From: Taklimakanibacter albus
Lineage (GTDB): Bacteria; Pseudomonadota; Alphaproteobacteria; Rhizobiales; Aestuariivirgaceae
Direction: 5' to 3'
Assembly: GCF_016595235.1 (NCBI RefSeq)
Contig: NZ_JAENHL010000007.1
Location: forward strand, 655,682 to 719,681
Length of the DNA stretch: 64,000 bases
Positions 8,357 to 16,010 of this stretch are shown in pieces. The position numbers and the translations under genes were made by a program. The notes under the pieces are model-generated. The model did no database searches. It had not been told where the DNA came from and was given only the letters and a program-made list of their open reading frames with translations. The first letter of the stretch is position 1; each line of letters opens with the position of its first letter.

Positions 8357-8719
8357 TCAGTCGACGGCGATCTCGGGTCCTGCGATATGCACGGCGAGCA
8401 GGCAGCCATTGGGCGTGTGGGAGCAATGCTCGGTCCCATCGCGCAACCAGACGAGATCGCCGGTCTTGAACACCGTGCCGTCATTCTCGATCAGCTCGCC
8501 TTCGAGAATGAGGAACTGCTCATGCCCATTGTGCCGATGCGGCCGCGTCGTCATGCCGGCGGGCATGCGATAGACATGGAAGCCGGTGCCGAGCGGCAGG
8601 TCGTCGGCGAGCTGCAATATGCCGTCGCCCAGCGCCTCGCCGTCCGGATAGACGAAAGGCTCGAACCTGGCCGAGTGGATATTGGCGACGCGCCGGTCTT
8701 CCGGCTTCACTTGTTTCAT
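8357..8719 (-). CDS. Cupin-domain protein
   Basis: This is a 120-residue single-domain cupin. The first cupin motif reads HRHNGHEQFLILEGEL, giving the two histidines and glutamate that bind metal, and the second reads GDLVWLRDGTEHCSHTPNG with the third histidine. The gene sits 13 bp downstream of the Rieske oxygenase gene on the same strand, so the two are very likely one operon. It may be a small dioxygenase, an isomerase or a ligand-binding accessory for the same substrate. Its end is 5 bp from the end of the convergent protease gene. Confidence 0.87.
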   Translation of the reverse strand: MKQVKPEDRRVANIHSARFEPFVYPDGEALGDGILQLADDLPLGTGFHVYRMPAGMTTRPHRHNGHEQFLILEGELIENDGTVFKTGDLVWLRDGTEHCSHTPNGCLLAVHIAGPEIAVD

Positions 8720-8732
8720 GGCGTAGCTCTCC

Positions 8733-9875
8733 TCAATTCTGATCGTGGCGGCGGATCCATTCGTGGAAACGGTGGACCTCGAATTCCTGCGGCATCAGCG
8801 TGCCGTGGCGGTAGCGGCTCGAATGCAGGCCGCGCTGGTTCATCTCGCAGGCCGCACCGTCCTGCACCATCACCAGCGTGGCGAAATCGACGACCGGCTT
8901 CGGATCGAAGCCCGGCGCCGCGAGCGCATCGGGCGCGAACAGGAACTCGGCGCGAAGCTCGGTGCGCTCAGGCCCCAGGGGCGTGAGCGAAACGGCACGC
9001 ACGAAATCGGCATGGGCGACGATATACATCGTCGGCAGCAAGGTCACGAAATGCGAGCCCGCGGCGAGCTGCTCAGGCGTCAGGCGGGGGAAAGGTGGCG
9101 CGCAGAGCTCACCGGTCATCGACCAGGTGCTCGCTCCGTCTTTCAGCTGATGCGTCGGCAGGGGCGTGTCGGGCGTCCAGTCGGGCGCCTCATTCGCCGC
9201 CATGTAACCCTTGCCATAGACCGGCACCATGGCCGACAGCTCGGGGTGAATGCCCGGGCAGTGCAGGCATTCATTGTAGTTCTCCCAGAAGATCTTCCAG
9301 TTGCAGGCGATCTCCTTGACCATCACATGGCCGGTCACGAGATCGCGCATCGGCCAGTTGTCGAGGCGGCCGGCGCCCGGAACACTGTCGAAGTCGGGCG
9401 GATCATCGGCAAGACAGACGAAGGCGAAGCCGTTCCACTCCTTCACCGCAACCTGGAAGAGTCCCTGCTCCTCCTTCTTGAAGTCGGGCGTGATGGAGAC
9501 GAAAGGCATGCGCACCAGCCGGCCTTTCAGGTCATAGGTCCAGCCGTGATAGGGGCACGCGATGAGCTTCGATTTGAGCCGCCTCTCAGGCGCCGCGCAG
9601 AGCTCGGCGCCGCGATGCCGGCAGGTATTGTGGAAACAGGTGAAGGCGCCCTCGGCATCCTTCACCAGGATCAGATTCTCGCCCGCCACCGAAAGGCGCC
9701 GCATCGACATCGCCGCCATGTCGTTGGCGCGTCCCGCATACACCCAGTTGCGCGCCCAGATCATCTTCTGCTCGCGCGCGAAATGATCCGCGTCGTAATA
9801 GGCGACGGCCGGCAGGGTCGCCGGACAATGATCGAGGAGCGGCGAAGACGGAACGGGCGAATGCGGCTTGTTCAC
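8733..9875 (-). CDS. Rieske aromatic-ring-hydroxylating-type oxygenase, alpha subunit
   Basis: The 380-aa protein has a Rieske [2Fe-2S] domain with C85-x-H87 (NTCRHRG) and C107-x2-H110 (ACPYHGW). The catalytic domain carries NYNECLHCPGIHPEL, whose H205 and H210 would bind the mononuclear iron, and a late QDGAACEMNQRGL segment that supplies the acidic ligand. The NECLHCP...HPEL pattern is typical of the oxygenases that demethylate quaternary amines (glycine betaine and stachydrine type, GbcA-like) rather than classic benzene dioxygenases. It starts with GTG behind a GGGAGGA Shine-Dalgarno. No ferredoxin-reductase gene is adjacent, so electrons must come from elsewhere. A perfect palindrome lies about 50 bp upstream. 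Confidence 0.88.
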   Translation of the reverse strand: MNKPHSPVPSSPLLDHCPATLPAVAYYDADHFAREQKMIWARNWVYAGRANDMAAMSMRRLSVAGENLILVKDAEGAFTCFHNTCRHRGAELCAAPERRLKSKLIACPYHGWTYDLKGRLVRMPFVSITPDFKKEEQGLFQVAVKEWNGFAFVCLADDPPDFDSVPGAGRLDNWPMRDLVTGHVMVKEIACNWKIFWENYNECLHCPGIHPELSAMVPVYGKGYMAANEAPDWTPDTPLPTHQLKDGASTWSMTGELCAPPFPRLTPEQLAAGSHFVTLLPTMYIVAHADFVRAVSLTPLGPERTELRAEFLFAPDALAAPGFDPKPVVDFATLVMVQDGAACEMNQRGLHSSRYRHGTLMPQEFEVHRFHEWIRRHDQN

Positions 9876-9926
9876 GGGGACTGGTTCCTCCCTCGCTGGG
9901 GCGGTGAATGATGTCAGCCTGTCAGA

Positions 9927-9952
9927 ATTCTGATTGAACTGTCAATCAGAAT
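9927..9952. promoter_or_regulatory. 26-bp perfect palindrome upstream of the Rieske operon
   Basis: Two 11-bp arms, ATTCTGATTGA and its exact reverse complement, flank a 4-bp spacer ACTG. The element lies 52 bp before the GTG start of the Rieske gene, where a TetR/BetI- or MarR-like repressor would bind. No T-run follows it on either strand, so it does not look like a terminator. No candidate repressor gene lies next to it. Confidence 0.65.
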
Positions 9953-10100
9953 GCAGAAACACCTCTCGAGGCACATATTGGTAGCGCTACAGCGCGTTGA
10001 ACCCCCGACCCCGAATCTTATCCGAATTCGGCCGGTCATCTAAGGGAGGGGTACCTTCCCATAATCGCATATGGGCAAACGCAGAAAGGCTGCGCCATGA

Positions 10101-10130
10101 CTTGACTTGCCATCCTCCCCAACCCTATAT
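10101..10130 (+). promoter_or_regulatory. Sigma-70-type promoter of tRNA-Met
   Basis: CTTGAC at 10101-10106 and CTATAT at 10125-10130 are separated by 18 bp and exactly match the rhizobial housekeeping promoter consensus hexamers. The expected start point is about 10 bases before the tRNA. Confidence 0.7.
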
Positions 10131-10147
10131 CGCCGTCACGATCTTGG

Positions 10148-10224
10148 GGCGGAGTAGCTCAGTTGGTTAGAGCACGGGAATCATAATCCTGGGGTCGGGG
10201 GTTCAACTCCCTCCTCCGCTACCA
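10148..10224 (+). tRNA. tRNA-Met (CAT), elongator type
   Basis: The 77-nt gene folds as a full cloverleaf. The 7-bp acceptor stem is GGCGGAG with CTCCGCT (terminal G-T pair). The D-arm reads GCTC-AGTTGGTTA-GAGC, the anticodon stem CGGGA/TCCTG encloses the loop ATCATAA with anticodon CAT, and the T-arm is GGGGGTTCAACTCCC. A73 and CCA are encoded (10221-10224). The body resembles the rhizobial elongator tRNA-Met. The initiator would lack the U-A type first pair and carry three G-C pairs next to the anticodon loop. The 3' end is a classical integration target. Confidence 0.93.
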
Positions 10225-10530
10225 ATACTTTCAATAAAGCATTGTTTTACTTGATTAATACTCATCTGGCATCCAGCGACTGCCGGGGGGTCCGCTTTTA
10301 GCATATGCCTTCTCGGTCAGTTCCGCCATTGGGGTGCGAAAAACTGATAAAATACCTAAAGTAGCAAAATCTAGGCGTCGACTGTACCGGCAGGTCCACG
10401 TCAACAAAGCGCCCCACCCATAATCCTTTCCAAACTACTCCCTGACCATGCTGTCTGCGCGGATCAGGCATCGCACTTGAAAATCGAGAGCGGTTTCTCG
10501 AAGTTGACGGTGGGTTGAGGGAGACGGCTC
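10225..10530. other. Gene-free spacer downstream of tRNA-Met
   Basis: About 306 bp of lower-GC DNA separates the tRNA from the DUF3883 gene. I find no convincing ORF, terminator or copy of the tRNA 3' end. AT-rich stretches around 10345-10375 could hold the promoter of the next gene. GGTTGAGGGAGAC at about 10512-10524 serves as its ribosome-binding region. Confidence 0.5.
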
Positions 10531-11535
10531 ATGAAGAAGGTCCTTTGGGTCAAATTCGGCTGGTCACAGTATTACCGTGGCGGCTCTGTCGACGGTAACT
10601 TTGGGTGGCTCAACGACATTAGAGATAAGAAGAATGAAGGTCGCGGGCACGAGGCATTCAACTTTGATCCAGGACCAGGTGGAACCTATTACTGCTACGT
10701 TCCGCCACAAAGAAAGGAGTACGCGCCTTCAAACGATGACCCGCATGGCTGGACGGTGATCTGTCTTGCGAAGAACCCAGAGCGCACCGGTGTCCATATC
10801 ATCGGCTGGTACAACGACGCCACGCTGCATGGTGAGTGGCTTGATCCGCCTGCTGGCATGACCAAGAAGAGAAGGGATGTAGCTCACCAGGCCTATGACT
10901 GGTCGTACTGCATCAGCAGCAAAACCGCATACTTCGTTCCGCCCGAACATCGAGTCAGGCCATTCTCGGACTCTTCCATCAGGCAGGGAAAGTACTCATT
11001 CCTCGCAGGACCCGGTGTGCCCGTCAACGACACCAAGAGGCGTGTGCTCAAGCTTCTCGAAGATCGCCTGAAGGCGATGGCTACATTTGCGATCAAGAAC
11101 CCGAACGAAGAAAGGGCACCCGATCCTGACCTCGACGCGGCCGATCCCTTGAAGAGCTTCGGCACGCCAGAGCATCGCAAGAAGGTTGAGAAAGCAGCCG
11201 AACGCGCAGTCATCGCGCACTACAAGATGAGGGGATACAGCTACAAGCGTGTGACGCATCTGCCTTGTGGTCACGACTTCGTTTTTACGAAGGGCAGGTC
11301 GGAGCTGCATGTCGAGGTGAAGGGCACGGCCAGTTCATCCCCCCAGTTCTTCCTAACCCGGAACGAGCATGAAAAGGGCTTACAATCCAATCCGGCATGG
11401 CGTCTTGTCTTGGTCACATCCGCGCTCTCCGACGCTCCGACTATCAACGCATACAATGCGGAGAGATTGAAGCAGGCATTCGATCTCGAACCCTACGTGT
11501 ATGTTGGTTCATTCATTCCAGAGCCGGAAAACTGA
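10531..11535 (+). CDS. DUF3883-type nuclease-like protein
   Basis: The 334-aa protein has two parts. The C-terminal part (about 215-334) looks like the DUF3883 domain found in restriction and defence proteins. It contains a possible PD-(D/E)xK nuclease signature: E224 in EKAAERAV, D249 in CGHDFVF and E262-V-K264 in HVEVKG. The N-terminal 160 residues carry conserved-looking aromatic and glycine motifs (GHEAFNFDPGPGGTYY, HIIGWYNDATL). I do not recognise this domain; it could be a reader of nucleic acid or of modified bases. Base composition is clearly less GC-rich than the flanking genes. It converges with the nucleotidyltransferase gene, leaving 12 bp between stops. Nuclease activity is inferred only from the motif. 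Confidence 0.75.
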   Translation: MKKVLWVKFGWSQYYRGGSVDGNFGWLNDIRDKKNEGRGHEAFNFDPGPGGTYYCYVPPQRKEYAPSNDDPHGWTVICLAKNPERTGVHIIGWYNDATLHGEWLDPPAGMTKKRRDVAHQAYDWSYCISSKTAYFVPPEHRVRPFSDSSIRQGKYSFLAGPGVPVNDTKRRVLKLLEDRLKAMATFAIKNPNEERAPDPDLDAADPLKSFGTPEHRKKVEKAAERAVIAHYKMRGYSYKRVTHLPCGHDFVFTKGRSELHVEVKGTASSSPQFFLTRNEHEKGLQSNPAWRLVLVTSALSDAPTINAYNAERLKQAFDLEPYVYVGSFIPEPEN

Positions 11536-11547
11536 TCATCGGCCCGC

Positions 11548-12945
11548 TCATTTGCCGTCTGCGTGCCGTCCACGCTTCGCGCGAACCGATCTATCCGCTG
11601 ATTTCGAAGCAGAAGGCTCCTTCAACAATTCCGGAACGTCCTCGGTCTTGATCAGAACCTTGCCCGGTTCCTCAATCGGCCATGACCGATATTTGGTCCG
11701 GGCCATAAACTCGATCTTGGATCTACTTCTCAAGACGCTGTCGAGGCGTCCCTGCTGATCCAGTCCACTGGATCCGAAATGGTCATCCAACGCCTCACGG
11801 CTGATCGCGCAGGAAACCGCGCTTCCAAGCGCTTCGCCCTCAAACATCACGATGTCCCTAGAGAAGTCATACCGAACCGGGGGACTGGAAAACGTCAGGT
11901 CGAGGCCGGGAATGGCTAGTCGTCGAAGATCAGTCGTCTTGAGCGTCAGATCTCGTGCGCTCGCACTGATGACGCTCAGCCCTTGGAGGAGCAGTTTGCG
12001 CCAGCTTGGTCCACGCCCATGAGCCTCTTCCCAGGCGAGCCTGAGCTCGTGAGGTCTTTTCTCAGCAAGCACGGTGAGCAATATATCGGCCTGACGAATA
12101 TCCTTGTCTCGCTTGGCGGTGCCATCACGACGCCGACTCGACACGATCAGCTTGTGGACGGCATAGCGCGCCGGCGCGGGGACTTGGACGAAGACACCGG
12201 CATCATGGAGAAGTACTGCCGGCTCCGGATCATGGATGAGGAAGTCGAGAAAACGCAACGGCTGTGCATCCGTTTGCAGCGCCGGCAATGATTGCGGCTG
12301 ACCGGTTTCTTCGCCTTCATTTGGCGTAAGAAAGTCTACTCGCAAGCCGCCTTTGGCCGCATAATTCGTTACCCGCCGGCCATCGAGCATATTTGGAATC
12401 GCCCTGAATGTCTTGTCGACACCCCGCAAGGTTTCGAGCACGGAGGGAGTATTGTCCTCTACGGCCAGTGACACATTCTTGAACTGAGCGATGTCGACAT
12501 CGCCGGTCTCCAGGAGAGCATTGGCGAGTCTGACCCCCAGCATCGCCGAATATGTTTGGTATGCGACAGTCCCTACGAGCACGCCACGGAGACGAAAAAC
12601 GCCAGCTTTGGCCAGGGCGGCGGTGACGTCGCCGATCTGCGGAATGGGGCGCGGCATGTTGAATGATCTCACCAGCGTAGAGACCAGCGCCCGACGTTCG
12701 CGTGCGTCGTTGCGCGCCTCTCGGTGACGGGCGATGTGCTCCAAGAGTTCAGGCGTCTCGACCCCCACATATCTTTGTTTACGCGCGGCGCCGACCCCAA
12801 CCTGAAAATACCAATAGCGCCGCCCCTTAATCATCTTAGCGGTAAAAGCGCCTTCCTCGATGAACGCCTCGTCGAATGCCGCATTGGCACAGCGATCGAG
12901 CAATTCGGCATAGATTGTCTGCGCAACGAGCGAGGGAACTGCCAC
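11548..12945 (-). CDS. Nucleotidyltransferase-fold protein (NTP_transf_8/GSU2403 type) fused to DUF1488
   Basis: The 465-aa protein starts at a GTG. Residues 115-300 look like the GSU2403-type nucleotidyltransferase fold: VLVGTVAYQTY, then ETGDVDIAQF with acidic D149 and D151, and a third acidic residue D204 in LRVDFLTP. An N-terminal helical region (KMIKGRRYWYFQVGVGAARKQRYVG) precedes it, as in that family. Residues about 358-440 resemble the small DUF1488 domain (DFSRDIVMFEGEALG...CAISREAL, IEFMARTKYR). The tail is basic. Some related nucleotidyltransferase folds act as toxins or antitoxins in bacterial conflict systems, but no activity is known for this branch to my knowledge. Position beside a tRNA and lower GC suggest acquisition by transfer. 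Confidence 0.75.
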   Translation of the reverse strand: MAVPSLVAQTIYAELLDRCANAAFDEAFIEEGAFTAKMIKGRRYWYFQVGVGAARKQRYVGVETPELLEHIARHREARNDARERRALVSTLVRSFNMPRPIPQIGDVTAALAKAGVFRLRGVLVGTVAYQTYSAMLGVRLANALLETGDVDIAQFKNVSLAVEDNTPSVLETLRGVDKTFRAIPNMLDGRRVTNYAAKGGLRVDFLTPNEGEETGQPQSLPALQTDAQPLRFLDFLIHDPEPAVLLHDAGVFVQVPAPARYAVHKLIVSSRRRDGTAKRDKDIRQADILLTVLAEKRPHELRLAWEEAHGRGPSWRKLLLQGLSVISASARDLTLKTTDLRRLAIPGLDLTFSSPPVRYDFSRDIVMFEGEALGSAVSCAISREALDDHFGSSGLDQQGRLDSVLRSRSKIEFMARTKYRSWPIEEPGKVLIKTEDVPELLKEPSASKSADRSVRAKRGRHADGK

Positions 12946-12976
12946 TTATGACGCCTTTTATACGCGACCTGCGGGA

Positions 12977-13022
12977 TGAGTATAACCAATTTTCCCGACA
13001 ATAGCCAGCCTAGTTATACTCA
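12977..13022. promoter_or_regulatory. Inverted repeat upstream of the nucleotidyltransferase gene
   Basis: TGAGTATAAC at 12977-12986 is exactly mirrored by GTTATACTCA at 13013-13022 (centres 36 bp apart). The left arm contains a TATACT -10-like hexamer reading towards the nucleotidyltransferase gene, 31-40 bp upstream of its GTG. A regulator bound to both arms would cover the promoter. The AT-rich patch ends at about 13045, where GC-rich backbone sequence resumes. Confidence 0.5.
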
Positions 13023-13061
13023 AAAACAGGAATGCGTATAATACAGTTACAGGTCTTACCG

Positions 13062-13634
13062 TCACTGGCTCCGGCTGTACCGCCACACGAAAGCCGGCGG
13101 GATATTCGCCATGATCGCCTTGGCCCGGCGGGCCTTGAGGCCGGCAGCCCGGCATTCCGCCCTGTCGATCGGCGGCCCGAACAGATAGCTGAACTGGACG
13201 AGCCGTCCTTCATCCGCGAGTGAGGCCGCCATGGCGCGCGAGATGCCGACGCGCACGTGTTCGGGCATACTGCGGAGCGGCAGGCCCGAGAGAATGCAGG
13301 GCACCTTGTCGTGCCCCTGCTCCTTCAGCAACCGCGGCAGCTCCTGGGCATCACCTTCGACAACGGTGACGCCCGGAAATTTGTGGCGCAGATGGCGCAC
13401 GAACTCCTTGTCGAACTCGATCAGGATGAGATGCGAGGGCGCCACGCCGGCGGCGAGCAGTGCACGCGTGAAGGGTCCGGTGCCCGGTCCGATCTCCACG
13501 ACAGTATCGCCGGGTCCGGGAGCCAGCGCGGCCACCATTGCCTTGGCGAGACTGGGACCGCTGGGCGCCACCGCCCCAACACCGAGCGGGCGGCGCAGAT
13601 AGCGCCGCCAGAACAGCATTTCGTGATTACCCAT
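13062..13634 (-). CDS. Phospholipid N-methyltransferase, Sinorhizobium-type PmtA-like
   Basis: This 190-aa SAM-dependent methyltransferase resembles the small, rRNA-dimethylase-like PmtA of Sinorhizobium. It has GAVAPSGPSLAKAM at the N-terminus, the SAM-binding VVEIGPGTGPFTRALLAAG (motif I), LILIEFDKEFVRHL, VVEGDAQEL and SGLPLRSMP in place of the NPPY motif of true rRNA dimethylases. The family methylates phosphatidylethanolamine towards phosphatidylcholine at the inner membrane. Its ATG shares one base with the stop of the upstream methyltransferase gene (TGATG), so the two are translationally coupled. Confidence 0.8.
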   Translation of the reverse strand: MGNHEMLFWRRYLRRPLGVGAVAPSGPSLAKAMVAALAPGPGDTVVEIGPGTGPFTRALLAAGVAPSHLILIEFDKEFVRHLRHKFPGVTVVEGDAQELPRLLKEQGHDKVPCILSGLPLRSMPEHVRVGISRAMAASLADEGRLVQFSYLFGPPIDRAECRAAGLKARRAKAIMANIPPAFVWRYSRSQ

Positions 13635-14281
13635 CAGGTGAGCCGCTGAAACCGCAACAAGGTGAAGAAACCGAAAGGCTTCAAGGGCCGGCGTTCTTCG
13701 AGCTTGAGTTTGCCGCTGACCATCAGCGTCTCGACCGGGAAGTCCGGCCGCCAGCCAAGAATATCTGAGAAGCGCGCCAGCCTCTTCTCGACCACCGCGC
13801 GCAGGCCTTTGTCGATGCTGAAATGATTGACGATGAGGATATGGCCGCCGGGCTTGGTGACGCGGATGAGCTCGTTCATCACCTGCACCGGATCCGGCAC
13901 CACCGTCATCACGAACATGGCGGCGGTCACGTCGAAGGTCTTGTCTTCGAAATCGAGCGCCGTCGCATCCATCTCGAGAAGCGCATCGACATGGCGCAGA
14001 TGCTTGCGCTGCACCCGTTCGCGTGCCCGCATCAGCATGTCGGGCGACAGGTCGATGCCGGTGACTTTGAGCGTGTGCTTGTAATGGGGTAGCGACAGGC
14101 CGGTGCCGACGCCCACTTCCAATACCTTGCCGTGATAGCGATTGACGAGGGAGGTGGCTTGCTTGACGCCTGCTTCGACCACTTTGCCGAACGTTGCGTC
14201 ATAAACCGGCGCCCAACGCCGATAGGCACGCATCACGTCGTGGTTGTCGATCTCAGCGAGCGCGCGGGCATTGCCCTGCAT
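13634..14281 (-). CDS. Phospholipid N-methyltransferase, Rhodobacter-type PmtA-like
   Basis: The 215-aa protein is a UbiE-like class I methyltransferase with features of Rhodobacter-type PmtA: MRAYRRWAPVYDATFG near the start, VLEVGVGTGLSLPHY as SAM motif I, GIDLSPDMLMRAR, and FVMTVVPDP with GGHILIVNHF in the later strands. Such enzymes carry out one or more of the three methylations from phosphatidylethanolamine to phosphatidylcholine. It is the upstream gene of a two-gene operon with a methyltransferase of the other, unrelated Pmt class. mnmA lies 26 bp upstream on the same strand. Confidence 0.78.
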   Translation of the reverse strand: MQGNARALAEIDNHDVMRAYRRWAPVYDATFGKVVEAGVKQATSLVNRYHGKVLEVGVGTGLSLPHYKHTLKVTGIDLSPDMLMRARERVQRKHLRHVDALLEMDATALDFEDKTFDVTAAMFVMTVVPDPVQVMNELIRVTKPGGHILIVNHFSIDKGLRAVVEKRLARFSDILGWRPDFPVETLMVSGKLKLEERRPLKPFGFFTLLRFQRLT

Positions 14282-14307
14282 TTCTCTCTCCTGCTCCCGT
14301 TTCCCGA

Positions 14308-15513
14308 TTATGTGACAACGGACAAGGCTTCTGGCAAGCGCCTATTTCCAGCCGTTGGAAAACCCCGGGATATGAAGCCGCCCCCCAGAACCCTGGCCCC
14401 TGGCCCGGGCTTTTCATAAAGAACGCAAGCCTGGCCCGGCGAAACGCCATATTCCCCCTGCGCAATGCCGACAAGCACACTGTCCTCCGCCCGGCGGATC
14501 TCCGCCTCGACCGGTGGCCGAGTCGAGCGAATCTTAGCAAAAATCGACTGTCCCTGCGAATCGATCGGCTGCTCACCCAGCCAGTTGACCTGGGAGAGCG
14601 CGATGTCGTGACGCAGCAGCGCCTCGCGCGGTCCCACCACCACACGCCGCGTCTCGGGCTCGATTCGCACTACATAAAGAGGATCCCCCTCGGCAATGCC
14701 GAGGCCGCGCCGCTGGCCGACGGTGAAATTGACCGTGCCCTTATGGCGCCCGAGCACCCTGCCGTCCTGATGGACGATATCGCCGGGCTCGGCGGCGTCC
14801 GGCCGGAGCTTGGCGATGAGATCGCCGTAACGGCCCTCCGGGACGAAACAGATATCCTGGCTGTCCGGCTTGTCGGCGACCGCTAGGCCGATCTCGGTGG
14901 CGATCCGGCGCGTTTCGCTCTTGGGCAAGGCACCCAGGGGGAAGCGCAGATAGTCGATCTGCTTCTGGGTCGTCGCGAACAGGAAATAGCTCTGGTCGCG
15001 GGCGATATCGGCAGGGGTATAGAGGTCGCGCCGGCCCGACCCGTCGGGGCGCGGGCGGCTCTCTATATAGTGTCCGGTGACCAGGGCCGCCGCATCGAGG
15101 TCCTGGGCCCGGCTGAGGAGGTCGGCGAATTTGACCGTCTGGTTGCAGCGGATGCAGGGCACCGGGGTGAAGCCATTGACATAGCTGTCGACGAAATCGT
15201 CGATCACTGCCTCGCGGAAGCGGCTCTCGAAATCGAGCACATAATGGGGAATGCCGAGCTGGCTCGCCACCCGGCGGGCATCGTGAATGTCCTGGCCGGC
15301 GCAGCAGGCGCCCTTCCGCTTAACGGCTTCGCCATGGTCATAGAGCTGGAGCGTGATGCCGACGACATCATAGCCGGCCCGCTTGAGTAAAGCTGCCGCT
15401 ACGGAAGAATCGACGCCACCCGACATGGCGCAGACGATCCGGGTCGAGCCGGGCTCGCCCGGCAGGCCGATCGTCGCCCGCACATGCTCAAGGAGGCCGT
15501 CGGACTGGGTCAT
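14308..15513 (-). CDS. mnmA: tRNA-specific 2-thiouridylase MnmA
   Basis: From the ATG at 15511-15513 this is a 401-aa MnmA. The PP-loop [12 protein letters not shown] lies at residues 29-40. The two catalytic cysteines are C123 in [11 protein letters not shown] and C222 in SQDICFVPE, and TGHYIE and GQRRGLGI are also present. The enzyme thiolates U34 of tRNA-Lys, -Glu and -Gln using sulfur relayed from IscS. A TTG at 15553-15555 would extend the frame by 14 residues, but family members begin close to the chosen ATG. sciP is transcribed divergently. Confidence 0.95.
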   Translation of the reverse strand: MTQSDGLLEHVRATIGLPGEPGSTRIVCAMSGGVDSSVAAALLKRAGYDVVGITLQLYDHGEAVKRKGACCAGQDIHDARRVASQLGIPHYVLDFESRFREAVIDDFVDSYVNGFTPVPCIRCNQTVKFADLLSRAQDLDAAALVTGHYIESRPRPDGSGRRDLYTPADIARDQSYFLFATTQKQIDYLRFPLGALPKSETRRIATEIGLAVADKPDSQDICFVPEGRYGDLIAKLRPDAAEPGDIVHQDGRVLGRHKGTVNFTVGQRRGLGIAEGDPLYVVRIEPETRRVVVGPREALLRHDIALSQVNWLGEQPIDSQGQSIFAKIRSTRPPVEAEIRRAEDSVLVGIAQGEYGVSPGQACVLYEKPGPGARVLGGGFISRGFPTAGNRRLPEALSVVT

Positions 15514-15687
15514 GGGCGGATAGATGGCGGCTCGTCCCTCGCTTGTAAACGTCAAACTGACGTACCTGTCCTGATTTGGCGCATAAGGCGCTCGAGATTT
15601 GCAAATTGTTCGGAACTGCTTAGCCCAATTTTAAGTGAAGACACTTACGCTCACCCCCGTAGTGAGTTTTGAGTACCCCAGTCGAGT

Positions 15688-15969
15688 ATGGTGATGAACG
15701 GTCAGTTGCGTCCCCGCGTTAATTACGTCATTGGGCCCGATGGCAGTCCGCTGACCATTGCGGATTTACCGCCCCCCGGAAACCAGCGCTGGGTCATCCG
15801 CCGAAAGGCGGAAGTCGTGGCAGCTGTCCGGGGCGGGCTATTGAGCCTCGAAGAAGCCTGCGATCGTTACACCCTGACTGTCGAGGAATATCTGAGCTGG
15901 CAACGCTCGATCGACAAGCATGGGCTCGCCGGCTTGCGCACCACGCGCATCCAGCAATACCGCCAGTAG
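15688..15969 (+). CDS. sciP: CtrA inhibitor SciP (DUF1153)
   Basis: This 93-aa protein matches SciP over its whole length: YVIGPDGSPLTIADLPPP at the start, RWVIRRKAEVVAAVRGGLLSLEEACDRYTLTVEEYLSWQ as the helix-turn-helix core, and a short polar tail. In Caulobacter SciP binds CtrA or its target promoters and blocks CtrA-dependent transcription in G1. The start is ATG-GTG-ATG; the first ATG is kept here, but an ATG two codons downstream is equally possible. A small 6-bp inverted repeat (TAAGTG-AAGA-CACTTA, 15632-15647) lies in its promoter. Confidence 0.93.
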   Translation: MVMNGQLRPRVNYVIGPDGSPLTIADLPPPGNQRWVIRRKAEVVAAVRGGLLSLEEACDRYTLTVEEYLSWQRSIDKHGLAGLRTTRIQQYRQ

Positions 15970-16010
15970 CGCATCCTTCCGGGAAATGAATGAGCCTGCA
16001 GTTGCAGGCC

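Noticed and set aside
10071..10100. Nine-codon ORF (MGKRRKAAP) before the tRNA promoter
   Set aside because: No convincing ribosome-binding site, nothing downstream it could attenuate except a tRNA, and length well within chance.
10214..13060. Attachment-site duplication of the tRNA-Met 3' end at the far side of the segment
   Set aside because: I looked for the T-arm/acceptor sequence up to 13.1 kb and found no copy, and no integrase gene is present, so integration is only inferred from composition and position.
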